A DNA stretch of 64,000 bases, taken from assembly GCF_000193735.1 (NCBI RefSeq), contig NZ_AEPF01000113.1, forward strand, positions 34,755 through 98,754, in the 5' to 3' direction. The position numbers and the translations under genes were made by a program. Position 1 is the first letter of the stretch, and every line of letters starts with the position of its first letter. This DNA comes from Neisseria sicca 4320 (GTDB lineage Bacteria > Pseudomonadota > Gammaproteobacteria > Burkholderiales > Neisseriaceae). Below the pieces are notes generated by a model. It was not told the DNA's origin. It saw nothing but the letters and a program-made list of their open reading frames with translations, and did not search any database. Positions 40,920 through 50,002 of the stretch are shown piece by piece.

Positions 40920-43832
40920 ATGAGTAACACAACCGTAGAACAATTTGCCGCCGAACTGAAACGCCCCGTCGAGGATTTGTTGAAACAACTGAAAGAAGCC
41001 GGCGTCAATAAAAAAAGCGGCAGCGATTCCTTGACACTGGACGACAAGCAACTGCTGAACGCCTATCTGAAAAAGAAAAACGGCAATGACGGGGGAACCA
41101 TCAGCATCCGCCGCAAAAAAACCGAAGTCAGCACCGTAGGCGGCGTAAAAGTCGAACGCAAACGCGGCCGCGCCGTAACGATTCCTTCACCGGAAGAGCT
41201 TGCCGCCGAAGCTAAAGCCAAAGCAGTAGCTGAGGCGCAAAAGGCCGAGCAGGCAGAAGCGAAAGACCAAGCTGAAGAACAGGCAAAAGCCGAAGCAAAA
41301 GCCGCCGCCCGTGCCGAAGCGCGCGCGAAAGCCGAAGCAGAAGTTGCGAAACTGAAAGCTGCCAAAGCTGCTAAATCAGAGCCTAAGGCTAAAGCGGAAG
41401 AAGCGAAACCTGTTGAAGCAGCTGAAAAAACTGCCGAAGCCCAAGCCGTTGAAAACAAAGCTGACGACAAACCGGCAGAACCTGCTACACAAGCAGTTCA
41501 GGCTGAAGACAAACCTGCTCAAAGGTCGTCTGAAAAACCTGCCGAAGGCAAAAAACCTAAACAAGACAGAGGCAATAAAGGCAAAGACGCGAAAAAAGCG
41601 GCAAAACCCGCTGCTCCAGCCGCTCCGCAACCTGTGGTCAGCGCGGAAGAGCAAGCGCAACGCGACGAAGAAGCACGCCGCGCCGCCGCTTTGCGTGCCC
41701 ATCAGGAAGCCTTGTTGAAAGAAAAACAAGAGCGTCAGGCGCGCCGAGAAGCCATGAAACAACAGGCAGACCAACAAGCCAAACCCGCAGCCGAAGCCAA
41801 AGCTAAAGCCGGTGAGCAACGCAAACCTGCCGAAAAAGCCAAAGCCGCACCTGCCGACAATAAAGCCGCCAATCCAGCGCGCGCGAAAAAAGAAGACCGC
41901 CACAACCGCGACGATGACAGTCAAAGCCGCAATGCCAAAGGCAAAGGCGGTAAAGGCGGTCGCGACCGTAATGCGGCACGCGGCGGTGATGAGGAACGCG
42001 TACGCGGCGGCAAGAAAGGTAAGAAACTCAAACTCGAGCCGAACCAACACGCCTTCCAAGCGCCGACCGAACCCGTCGTACACGAAGTCTTGGTTCCTGA
42101 AACCATTACCGTTGCCGATTTGGCGCACAAAATGGCCGTCAAAGGCGTGGAAGTGGTCAAAGCCCTGATGAAAATGGGTATGATGGTGACCATCAACCAA
42201 TCCATCGACCAAGACACCGCCCTGATTGTGGTGGAAGAGCTCGGCCACATCGGCAAACCTGCCGCTGCCGACGATCCCGAAGCATTCTTGGATGAAGGCG
42301 TAGAAGCAGCTGAAGCCGAAGCATTGCCGCGTCCGCCGGTGGTTACCGTCATGGGTCACGTCGACCACGGTAAAACCTCGCTGCTGGACTACATCCGCCG
42401 CGCCAAAGTGGTACAAGGCGAAGCGGGCGGCATTACCCAGCACATCGGTGCATACCACGTTGAAACCCCGCGCGGTGTGATTACCTTCTTGGATACTCCG
42501 GGTCACGAAGCGTTTACCGCCATGCGTGCGCGCGGTGCGAAAGCAACCGACATCGTGATTCTCGTGGTCGCAGCCGACGACGGCGTGATGCCGCAAACCA
42601 TCGAGGCCATTGCCCACGCTAAAGCAGCGGGCGTGCCTATGGTGGTTGCCGTGAACAAAATCGATAAAGAAGCCGCCAACCCTGAGCGTATCCGCCAAGA
42701 ATTGACCGCACACGAAGTCGTACCTGACGAATGGGGCGGCGATGTGCAATTTATCGACGTTTCCGCCAAAAAAGGCATCAATATCGACGCATTGCTCGAA
42801 GCTGTATTGCTCGAAGCCGAGGTATTGGAACTGACTGCTCCTGTCGATGCGCCTGCCAAAGGTATCATCGTCGAAGCCCGTCTGGACAAAGGACGCGGCG
42901 CGGTCGCCACCCTCTTGGTGCAAAGCGGTACGCTGAAAAAAGGCGATATGCTGCTTGCCGGTACCGCGTTCGGTAAAATCCGTGCGATGGTTGATGAAAA
43001 CGGCAAAGCCGTCAACGAAGCCGGTCCGTCTATTCCGGTCGAAATCCTCGGCTTGTCCGACGTGCCGAATGCCGGTGAAGACGCGATGGTGTTGGCAGAC
43101 GAGAAAAAAGCCCGTGAAATCGCGCTCTTCCGTCAAGGCAAATACCGCGACGTGCGTCTTGCCAAACAGCAGGCGGCGAAGCTGGAAAACATGTTCAACA
43201 ACATGGGCGAAAACCAAGCCCAATCCTTGTCAGTCATTATCAAAGCGGACGTACAAGGTTCTTACGAAGCTTTGGCGGGCAGCCTGAAAAAACTGTCCAC
43301 CGACGAAGTGAAAGTGAACGTATTGCACAGCGGCGTCGGCGGCATTACCGAATCGGACGTCAACCTTGCCATCGCTTCAGGCGCGTTCATCATCGGCTTT
43401 AACGTGCGTGCAGATGCCTCTTCGCGCAAACTTGCCGAAACTGAAAACGTGGAAATCCGCTACTACAACATCATTTACGATGCCATCGACGACGTCAAAG
43501 CAGCCATGAGCGGCATGCTGGCGCCGGAAGAGAAAGAGCAGATTACCGGTATGGTTGAAATCCGTCAGGTTATCAGCGTATCCAAAGTTGGCAACATCGC
43601 AGGCTGTATGGTTACCGACGGTGTGGTCAAACGCGATTCGCATATTCGCCTTATCCGCAACAACGTGGTCATCCACACCGGCGAACTGTCTTCTTTGAAA
43701 CGCTATAAAGACGACGTCAAAGAAGTCCGCATGGGCTTCGAGTGCGGCTTGATGATTAAAGGCTACAACGAAATTATGGAAGGCGACCAATTGGAATGCT
43801 TTGACATCGTCGAAGTTGCCCGCTCGCTGTAA
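40920..43832 (+). CDS. infB: Translation initiation factor IF-2
   Basis: GTPase that positions initiator tRNA on the 30S subunit. I place the start at 40920, preceded by GGGGG; an in-frame ATG overlapping the nusA stop (40908) is a weaker choice. The 970-residue product has an N-terminal IF2N module, a very long Lys/Glu/Ala-rich linker (about 90-380), the G-domain with G479HVDHGKT, DTPGHEAF and NKID, and the C-terminal beta-barrels. A DUS is translated within the linker as QRSSEKP. Last gene of its operon. Confidence 0.97.
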   Translation: MSNTTVEQFAAELKRPVEDLLKQLKEAGVNKKSGSDSLTLDDKQLLNAYLKKKNGNDGGTISIRRKKTEVSTVGGVKVERKRGRAVTIPSPEELAAEAKAKAVAEAQKAEQAEAKDQAEEQAKAEAKAAARAEARAKAEAEVAKLKAAKAAKSEPKAKAEEAKPVEAAEKTAEAQAVENKADDKPAEPATQAVQAEDKPAQRSSEKPAEGKKPKQDRGNKGKDAKKAAKPAAPAAPQPVVSAEEQAQRDEEARRAAALRAHQEALLKEKQERQARREAMKQQADQQAKPAAEAKAKAGEQRKPAEKAKAAPADNKAANPARAKKEDRHNRDDDSQSRNAKGKGGKGGRDRNAARGGDEERVRGGKKGKKLKLEPNQHAFQAPTEPVVHEVLVPETITVADLAHKMAVKGVEVVKALMKMGMMVTINQSIDQDTALIVVEELGHIGKPAAADDPEAFLDEGVEAAEAEALPRPPVVTVMGHVDHGKTSLLDYIRRAKVVQGEAGGITQHIGAYHVETPRGVITFLDTPGHEAFTAMRARGAKATDIVILVVAADDGVMPQTIEAIAHAKAAGVPMVVAVNKIDKEAANPERIRQELTAHEVVPDEWGGDVQFIDVSAKKGINIDALLEAVLLEAEVLELTAPVDAPAKGIIVEARLDKGRGAVATLLVQSGTLKKGDMLLAGTAFGKIRAMVDENGKAVNEAGPSIPVEILGLSDVPNAGEDAMVLADEKKAREIALFRQGKYRDVRLAKQQAAKLENMFNNMGENQAQSLSVIIKADVQGSYEALAGSLKKLSTDEVKVNVLHSGVGGITESDVNLAIASGAFIIGFNVRADASSRKLAETENVEIRYYNIIYDAIDDVKAAMSGMLAPEEKEQITGMVEIRQVISVSKVGNIAGCMVTDGVVKRDSHIRLIRNNVVIHTGELSSLKRYKDDVKEVRMGFECGLMIKGYNEIMEGDQLECFDIVEVARSL

Positions 43833-43861
43833 TTTCCCGTTGTAAATAAGTTGTAAATAAA

Positions 43862-43902
43862 AGGTCGTCTGAAAACCATGAAAAGTGGTTTTCAGACGAC
43901 CT
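43862..43902 (+). terminator. Paired DUS hairpin terminating infB
   Basis: AGGTCGTCTGAA and TTCAGACGACCT arms with a 17-base loop, then TTTT, 30 bp after the infB stop. Confidence 0.85.
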
Positions 43903-43940
43903 TTTCCATATCTGCCGCATCAGAAGACAAGAAAGACAAA

Positions 43941-44125
43941 TTGAGACCTTTGCAATAACATAGGTTACTAAAATTTTATGCTCAATCTCATTTTCAAAAT
44001 GCAAAACCTTTCTGATTTTTCCTACTTTTTGCTCAATATTAGGAAGGTTTTAGTCAATTGAAGATTTTTTGGCGCATTTTTATGCGTCAAATTTCGTTAA
44101 CAGACTATTTTTGCAAAGGTCTCAA
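43941..44125. mobile_element. MITE-like element with perfect 15-bp inverted ends
   Basis: Ends are TTGAGACCTTTGCAA and TTGCAAAGGTCTCAA, exact inverted repeats, enclosing 155 bp of AT-rich sequence with no coding potential. AAATT directly flanks GAGACC and GGTCTC on both sides and may be a target duplication. The GAGACCTTTGCAA end is reminiscent of IS5-family ends in Neisseria; this is from memory and unchecked. Confidence 0.75.
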
Positions 44126-44172
44126 ATTAAGTGGAAAAGCCTAACCATGTTTTGAAATTAAGAGATTTCATT

Positions 44173-44279
44173 TATAGTGGATTAAATTTAAATCAGGACA
44201 AGGCGACGAAGCCGCAGACAGTACAGATAGTACGGCAAGGCGAGGCAACACCGTACTGGTTTAAAGTTAATCCACTATA
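44173..44279. repeat. Correia element, short form
   Basis: 107 bp from TATAGTGGATTAA to TTAATCCACTATA, between the MITE-like element and tRNA-Leu. Confidence 0.95.
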
Positions 44280-44525
44280 GATACAACCCTAACCCGAGAT
44301 TACTTTATTGACGGACATTCAGGGGCATTTTTAGGGATATATTTTCGGGGTTATTTCAGAAACCCCAAATCATACCCCTGAAAACGGTTACTTCAATTAG
44401 GATGGATTAGGCGGGATTAGATGATAAATGGACACCGAAACCAGCGGAAAACCTTATCTGTCTTGGCTTTGGTTTACGGCGTTAGACTACGATAGACAAA
44501 AAAATAACCGCTCTAAAAGCTGTTG
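44280..44525. other. Unassigned DNA next to the tRNA-Leu 3' end
   Basis: About 245 bp with no gene. It contains a nested inverted repeat at 44318-44382 (outer TTCAGGGG/CCCCTGAA, inner GGGGTT/AACCCC). This is the side of the tRNA gene where integrating elements usually insert, but I see no integrase or duplicated tRNA end. Confidence 0.55.
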
Positions 44526-44610
44526 TGGTGCCCAGGGTCGGACTCGAACCGACACACCTTGCGGCGGGGGATTTTGAGTCCCCTGCGTCTACCAATTTCG
44601 CCACCTGGGC
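44526..44610 (-). tRNA. tRNA-Leu (CAA)
   Basis: Read on the minus strand it is an 85-nt class II tRNA starting GCCCAGGTGGCGAAATTGG, with anticodon loop CTCAAAA (anticodon CAA), a variable arm, GGTTCGAGTCC T-arm and an encoded CCA end. The acceptor arms GCCCAGG and CCTGGGC pair fully. Confidence 0.97.
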
Positions 44611-44899
44611 TGGTGAAGAAGTCGCTATTATAGCGGCGTATTCGGGCTTGTAAAGCAAAATCTTGCTTTGTTTGCAGATATATCGCTTATATTTTTGATT
44701 TTTAAAAACATTAAATTTATTTTATTTTGTTCCCGACGCATCCTACTCTTTCCACTTATATCAAACATCATTCATTTTCAGCCGAAAAACGGCATAAACC
44801 GCTATATTAAATGTTGCAAACGCGCTAAGATGACGGCGTTCGTTTCATTTTTTATTTTCAGACGACGTTTACACACCATATTTGCATTGGAGAATTTTT

Positions 44900-45613
44900 A
44901 TGATGCCTACTGCAATCCGTACCGCCATTTTGGGCGCATTCGCCCTTACCGCACTTGCTGCCTGCAAACCTGAAGCCAAAGCGCCGGAACAAAATCCCAC
45001 GACTGCTTCAGCCGCTTCTTCTACAGCGTCCGCCCCAGCCGCAACGCCTGCTTCTTCCCCTGAAACGACCTCGCTTAATGCTGCTGCCGCTCCCAAACCG
45101 CAAGGTCCGGGAACGGATATGCGTAAAGAAGACATCGGCGGCGATTTCACGCTGACCGACGGCGACGGCAAGCCGTTCAGCTTAAGCGACCTGAAAGGCA
45201 AAGTCGTGATCCTGTCCTTCGGCTATACACACTGCCCCGACGTTTGCCCGACCGAATTGCTGACTTACAGCGACACATTGAAACAGTTGGGCGATCAGGC
45301 GAAAGATGTGAAAGTAGTGTTCGTCAGCATCGACCCCGAGCGCGACACGCCTGAAGTCATCGGCAAATACGTCAAACAGTTCAATCCTGAATTTATCGGC
45401 TTGACTCCGACAGGCGACCAAAGCCTGCCGATTATCAAACAGCAATACCGCGTAGTTTCCGCCAAAGTCAATCAGAAGGAAGACAGCGAAAACTATCTGG
45501 TTGACCACTCTTCCGGCGCGTATCTGATCGACAAAAACGGCGAAGTGGCGATTTTCTCGCCTTACGGCAGCGAGCCGGCGACCATTGCCGCCGACATCAA
45601 AAAACTGCTTTGA
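44900..45613 (+). CDS. SCO1/SenC family copper chaperone-like lipoprotein
   Basis: Product of 237 residues with a lipoprotein signal ending LAAC, then an Ala/Ser/Pro/Thr-rich linker (about 25-65) and a thioredoxin-fold Sco domain. The copper/redox motif is in SFGYTHCPDVCPTELLTYSD (Cys-x3-Cys), with the partner histidine in YLVDHSSGAYLID. Sco proteins assist assembly of cytochrome oxidase copper sites or protect against oxidants. I start at the first of two ATGs after GGAG. Ends in a DUS hairpin. Confidence 0.92.
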   Translation: MMPTAIRTAILGAFALTALAACKPEAKAPEQNPTTASAASSTASAPAATPASSPETTSLNAAAAPKPQGPGTDMRKEDIGGDFTLTDGDGKPFSLSDLKGKVVILSFGYTHCPDVCPTELLTYSDTLKQLGDQAKDVKVVFVSIDPERDTPEVIGKYVKQFNPEFIGLTPTGDQSLPIIKQQYRVVSAKVNQKEDSENYLVDHSSGAYLIDKNGEVAIFSPYGSEPATIAADIKKLL

Positions 45614-45621
45614 TCCACATG

Positions 45622-45659
45622 GGGTCGTCTGAATGCCGTTCGCGGTTTTCAGACGACCT
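45622..45659 (+). terminator. Paired DUS hairpin after the Sco gene
   Basis: GGGTCGTCTGAA and TTCAGACGACCT arms followed by TTTTT. Confidence 0.85.
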
Positions 45660-45676
45660 TTTTCCCATCTGAAACA

Positions 45677-45744
45677 TATAGTGGATTAACTAAATCAGGA
45701 CAAGGCGAGGCAACGCCGTACTGGTTTAAAGTTAATCCACTATA
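45677..45744. repeat. Internally deleted Correia element before hisG
   Basis: Only 68 bp: intact ends TATAGTGGATTAA and TTAATCCACTATA and the core piece AAGGCGAGGCAACGCCGTAC, but the CTGTCTGCGGCTTCG part is missing. It ends 62 bp before hisG and forms TATACAAT at its right edge. Confidence 0.93.
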
Positions 45745-45806
45745 CAATGGAGAAAGTCAGATCGCCTGCTTGATACAGGTTCAAAGTCTGACGGCACACA
45801 ACAACA

Positions 45807-46460
45807 ATGACTGAAAACACACTGACCATCGCCCTGTCCAAAGGACGCATCTTTGAAGAAACTCTGCCGCTTTTGGCGGCGGCGGGCATTGTTCCCGCCG
45901 AAGCGCCCGAAAAATCGCGCAAGCTGATTATCGGCACCAACCATGAAAACATCCGCCTCGTCATCGTCCGCGCCACCGACGTGCCGACTTACGTCCAATA
46001 CGGCGCGGCAGACTTCGGCATTGCAGGCAAAGACGTTTTAATCGAACACGGCGGCAGCGGGCTTTACCAGCCGCTGGATTTGCACATTGCCGAATGCCGC
46101 ATGATGGTTGCCGTGCGCAAAGGTTTCGACTACGCCGCCGCATCGCAGCCCGGCAGCCGCCTGCGCATCGCGACAAAATATCCCAACATCGCCGCCGAGC
46201 ATTTCGCCGGCAAAGGCGTACACGTTGACATCATCAAACTCTACGGCTCGATGGAGCTTGCGCCGCTGGTCGGCTTGAGCGACGCTATCGTCGATTTGGT
46301 CTCCACCGGCAACACGCTTAAGGCAAACGGTTTGGAAGCGGTCGAACATGTTGTCGATATTTCCAGCCGTCTGGTGGTCAACAAAGCCGCATTGAAAACC
46401 AAACACGCACTGCTGGAGCCGATTATTCAAGCGTTCGGCAGCGCAGTGAAGGCGGGGTGA
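45807..46460 (+). CDS. hisG: ATP phosphoribosyltransferase, short form
   Basis: First enzyme of histidine synthesis, joining ATP and PRPP. At 217 residues it is the short HisG type that needs the HisZ regulatory subunit (not in this window). Signatures include [18 protein letters not shown] at 5-22, [15 protein letters not shown] near 68 and the PRPP-binding [18 protein letters not shown] near 155. hisD lies downstream, separated by a CREE and a GIY-YIG gene. Confidence 0.97.
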
Positions 46461-46528
46461 ATGTTCCTTTGAATGAAGATGCGTTTTCAGACGACCCTAT
46501 CCATTCCCGCCGACAGGTCGTCTGAAAA

Positions 46529-46635
46529 TATAGTGGATTAACTTTAAACCAGTACGGCGTTGCCTCGCCTTGTCGTACTATCTGTACTGTCTGCGGCTTC
46601 GTCGCCTTGTCCTGATTTAAATTTAATCCACTATA
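46529..46635. repeat. Correia element between hisG and the GIY-YIG gene
   Basis: 107 bp, complete ends; its right end lies 33 bp before the GIY-YIG start and could insulate or promote the downstream genes. Confidence 0.95.
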
Positions 46636-46668
46636 TCACCAGCAGTAAACTGTATAGGAGAAGTTAAA

Positions 46669-47559
46669 ATGGTTGCAAAAATAAAAAAATTTTCAGATTC
46701 AACCCTTTCCGTTTTGAATAACGGCGAGCGTCGGTTTTACGTCTATTGTCTGACCGACCTGAAAAAAGACAAAATCCTCTACATCGGCAAAGGCTGCGAC
46801 AACCGCATCTTCGAGCATGAACAAGCCGCCCGTTCGCAAGACGGCGAATTCGGCGATATTGACGTACCGGAACGCAAAGCCATCGCCAAATGCAAGAAAC
46901 TCGGCCGCCATATCATCAGCTACCATTTGACCGAAGCCGAAGCACAAGCCGCCGAATCTGCCCTGATTCATTTCGTCAAATCCGTTGTCGATAAAAAGTT
47001 CAAAAACAAATCTGCCGGATGCGGCGCAGGCGGCATCAGCGCGGAAGAACTCGACGAACGCTTCAAATTCACGCCCTGCCCGCTCGACGAATTCAACCCC
47101 GACGGACTCATTCTCGCCGTCAAAATCCAAGACGCTTTGGACTTGGATACCGACGAAGAAGCGGACTACCAATTTGACAACCAAGACGATGCCAACCTCA
47201 AATCGCGTACGTTGGGCAACTGGGTTATCGGTAAAGATGTCGCTTCAAAAGTGAAATACGTTATCGGCGTTCACACCGGACTGCAAAACGCTGTTGTCAG
47301 CGCGTATGAAGTGGACGGTTTTGAAACAATGGTTGAGGAAACCAAAAACGGTAGAAAACAAACCCGTTACCGTTTCCGCACTACCTCTCGTAGCGAAGAG
47401 GTATTAGCCAAACTCGGTCTGCACCAAAAATGCCTGCCCGGATTGAAGTTCGGCGGAGCAGGTGAAAAAGCGTATATCCGACCTAAACCAGAGACCGAAC
47501 AAGAGGATATTCAGACGACCCCCAGTCCAAAAATAAAAAAGGAGAAAACCAAGTCATGA
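46669..47559 (+). CDS. LEM-3-like GIY-YIG domain protein (copy 2) in the his cluster
   Basis: Product of 296 residues. The GIY-YIG module shows YVY at 24-26, LYIGKG at 37-42, Arg46, Glu96 and Asn113, matching the positions in the 2617-3390 protein. The C-terminal part (about 180-260) shares the pattern W-V-I-G, then K-Y-V-I-G-V-H-T-G and A-Y-E-V. The tail is Lys/Glu-rich. Preceded by AGGAG. Its stop overlaps the hisD start (ATGA), so hisD is probably translationally coupled to it. It is not a known histidine enzyme; a nuclease role is inferred only from the fold. Confidence 0.78.
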   Translation: MVAKIKKFSDSTLSVLNNGERRFYVYCLTDLKKDKILYIGKGCDNRIFEHEQAARSQDGEFGDIDVPERKAIAKCKKLGRHIISYHLTEAEAQAAESALIHFVKSVVDKKFKNKSAGCGAGGISAEELDERFKFTPCPLDEFNPDGLILAVKIQDALDLDTDEEADYQFDNQDDANLKSRTLGNWVIGKDVASKVKYVIGVHTGLQNAVVSAYEVDGFETMVEETKNGRKQTRYRFRTTSRSEEVLAKLGLHQKCLPGLKFGGAGEKAYIRPKPETEQEDIQTTPSPKIKKEKTKS

Positions 47560-48848
47560 AAAAACTCAATACCCAATCGCCCGATTTCCAAGCTGAACTC
47601 AAAGCCCTGCTGGCTTTTGAGACCGCGCAGAATCCCGAAATCGACCGCGTCGTTGCCGACATCTGCACCGACGTGCAAAAGCGCGGCGATGCGGCACTCA
47701 TCGAATACACCAACCGCTTCGATGGCACGTCCGCCCAAACCATAGCCGACCTCATCCTGACGCAAGACGATTTGCAGGCCGCATTTGAGCGTGTGCAGCC
47801 GGAAATTCAAACCGCCTTGAAAACCGCCGCCGCACGGGTCGAAAGCTATCACCAACGCCAAAAAATGGAATCGTGGACCTACGAAGACGAAGACGGCACG
47901 CTGTTGGGACAACAGATTACACCGCTTGACCGCGTCGGCATTTACGTCCCCGGCGGCAAAGCGGCGTATCCAAGTTCCGTCATCATGAACGCCATGCCTG
48001 CCCATGTCGCCGGCGTGAAAGAAATCATCATGGTCGTCCCCACGCCCAAAGGCGAACGCAACGACATCGTACTTGCCGCCGCCTTCGTCGCGGGCGTCAC
48101 CAAAGTCTTCACCGTCGGCGGCGCGCAGGCGGTTGCCGCCCTCGCCTACGGCACTGAGTCCGTACCGCAGGTCGATAAAATCACCGGTCCGGGCAACGCC
48201 TTCGTCGCAGCCGCCAAACGCCGCGTGTTCGGCGTCGTCGGCATTGACATGGTGGCAGGGCCGTCTGAAATCCTCGTCATCGCCGACGGCACCACGCCCG
48301 CCGACTGGGTGGCGATGGATTTGTTCAGCCAAGCAGAACACGACGAAATCGCCCAAGCCATCCTCATCGGCACGTCGCAGCCCTATCTCGACGAAGTCCA
48401 AGCCGCCATGAACCGCCTCATCGAAACCATTCCCCGCTGCGACATCATCGAAGCCTCGCTCGGCAACAGGGGCGCGATGATACTCGCCAAAGACTTGGAC
48501 GAAGCCTGCGAAATCTCCAACTACATTTCCCCCGAACACTTGGAATTGTCGGTAGAAAACCCGCAGGAATGGGCGAAAAAAATCCGCCACGCTGGCGCGA
48601 TTTTCATGGGACGCTACACCAGCGAAAGCCTCGGCGACTACTGCGCCGGCCCCAACCACGTCCTACCCACCAGCCGCACCGCCCGCTTCTCCTCGCCGCT
48701 GGGTACTTACGACTTCCAAAAACGCTCCAGCCTGATCCAAGTCTCCGAACAAGGCGCGCAGAAACTGGGTAAAATCGCCAGCGTGTTGGCACACGGCGAA
48801 AGCCTGACCGCCCACGCTCGCGCGGCGGAATTCAGGTTGAAAGACTGA
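47556..48848 (+). CDS. hisD: Histidinol dehydrogenase
   Basis: Zinc and NAD enzyme for the last two steps of histidine synthesis. The 430-residue product has VGIYVPGGKAAYPSSVIMNA near 127, GGAQAVAALAYGTESVPQVDKITGPGNAFVAAAKR near 185-220, DMVAGPSEILVIAD and the C-terminal NHVLPTSRTARFSSPLG with catalytic histidines. Overlaps the GIY-YIG gene by 4 bp. No further his genes follow; cysA converges. Confidence 0.97.
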   Translation: MKKLNTQSPDFQAELKALLAFETAQNPEIDRVVADICTDVQKRGDAALIEYTNRFDGTSAQTIADLILTQDDLQAAFERVQPEIQTALKTAAARVESYHQRQKMESWTYEDEDGTLLGQQITPLDRVGIYVPGGKAAYPSSVIMNAMPAHVAGVKEIIMVVPTPKGERNDIVLAAAFVAGVTKVFTVGGAQAVAALAYGTESVPQVDKITGPGNAFVAAAKRRVFGVVGIDMVAGPSEILVIADGTTPADWVAMDLFSQAEHDEIAQAILIGTSQPYLDEVQAAMNRLIETIPRCDIIEASLGNRGAMILAKDLDEACEISNYISPEHLELSVENPQEWAKKIRHAGAIFMGRYTSESLGDYCAGPNHVLPTSRTARFSSPLGTYDFQKRSSLIQVSEQGAQKLGKIASVLAHGESLTAHARAAEFRLKD

Positions 48849-48880
48849 TTCGGTCGAACCCGCCATCCATCAAAAAGCAA

Positions 48881-48912
48881 AGGTCGTCTGAAAACCTGTT
48901 TTTAGACGACCT
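48881..48912. terminator. Paired DUS hairpin between hisD and cysA
   Basis: AGGTCGTCTGAA and TTTAGACGACCT (one mismatch) between convergent genes. Confidence 0.75.
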
Positions 48913-48928
48913 TTCGTTATTCCCTCCA

Positions 48929-50002
48929 TCAAATCGAATATTCAATCAACTCGTTTTGCGAAAACACATAAACCTGTTTCGGCACCAATGCCAATTCCCG
49001 TCCTGCGGACAAATCCAGCCTTGACGCGTCGCTGCCTGCCAGCGTGATGTGTACGTCCTGTTTGCCGTGTTTCACCAAAACATGTGTCAGTGCGCCGACG
49101 GCGTGGATTTTCTCGATTTCGGCGCGGATCATCGGGGTTTCGTGTTCGGCGGCGATTTGCCATTCGTGCGGGCGGATGTAGCCGGTGGCGGTTTGTTCCT
49201 GCCATTTGTAGTGTGCATCCAATTTCCACGCGAAGCCGTTGTAGTGCCAGATGCCTTTTTCGATTCTGCCTTCGAAGGCGTCGGTTTCGCCGAGAAATTC
49301 GGTAACGAAGGCGTTTTCGGGTTTGCGGTAAATGGCTTCGGCGCTGCCGGTTTGTTCGATTTTGCCGTGGTTCATGACGACGATTTCGTCGGAAACTTCA
49401 AGGGCTTCTTCTTGGTCGTGTGTCACCAGAATGCTAGTTACGCCTAGGTTGTGATGGATGTCGCGCAGCCAGGTACGCAATTCTTTACGCACTTTGGCAT
49501 CCAGCGCGCCGAAGGGTTCGTCCAGGAGTAGGAGTTTGGGTTCGACGGCGAGGGCGCGGGCGAGGGCGATGCGCTGGCGTTGGCCGCCGGAGAGCTGGTG
49601 TGGATAGGATTTGGCGAGGTGGGAGAGCTGCACGAGTTTGAGCAATTCTTCGACTTTGGTGCGGATTTGTTCTTTGGACGGGCGTTCGGACTTGGGCAAT
49701 ACGATCAAACCGAAGGCGACGTTGTCAAACACGTTCATGTGGCGGAAGAGGGCGTAGTGTTGGAACACAAAACCGACTTTGCGTTCGCGGACGTGTTTGG
49801 CGGTTACGTCTTGCCCGTCAAAGAGAATTTGGCCGCCGTCGGCGTTTTCCAGTCCGGCGATGATGCGCAGGAGCGTGGTTTTGCCGCAGCCGGAAGGGCC
49901 GAGCAGGGAAACGAGTTTGCCGGTGGGGACGTTGAGGTTGATATTTTTCAGCGCGTGGAAATTGCCGAAGTGTTTGTTTAAGTTTTGGATGGTGATGCTC
50001 AT
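48929..50002 (-). CDS. cysA: Sulfate/thiosulfate ABC transporter ATPase
   Basis: Energises uptake of sulfate and thiosulfate through CysT-CysW. The 357-residue product has Walker A LLGPSGCGKTTLLR at 32-45, the signature HQLSGGQRQRIALARAL near 135, Walker B LLLLDEPFGALD and the switch histidine in VTHDQEEALEV, plus a C-terminal TOBE-like regulatory part. Its start overlaps the cysW stop by 4 bp. The periplasmic binding protein is not in this window. Confidence 0.97.
   Translation of the reverse strand: MSITIQNLNKHFGNFHALKNINLNVPTGKLVSLLGPSGCGKTTLLRIIAGLENADGGQILFDGQDVTAKHVRERKVGFVFQHYALFRHMNVFDNVAFGLIVLPKSERPSKEQIRTKVEELLKLVQLSHLAKSYPHQLSGGQRQRIALARALAVEPKLLLLDEPFGALDAKVRKELRTWLRDIHHNLGVTSILVTHDQEEALEVSDEIVVMNHGKIEQTGSAEAIYRKPENAFVTEFLGETDAFEGRIEKGIWHYNGFAWKLDAHYKWQEQTATGYIRPHEWQIAAEHETPMIRAEIEKIHAVGALTHVLVKHGKQDVHITLAGSDASRLDLSAGRELALVPKQVYVFSQNELIEYSI

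Noticed and set aside
41376..43223. 615-codon open frame antisense to infB
   Set aside because: Shadow of the repetitive infB linker and G-domain; no start signal.
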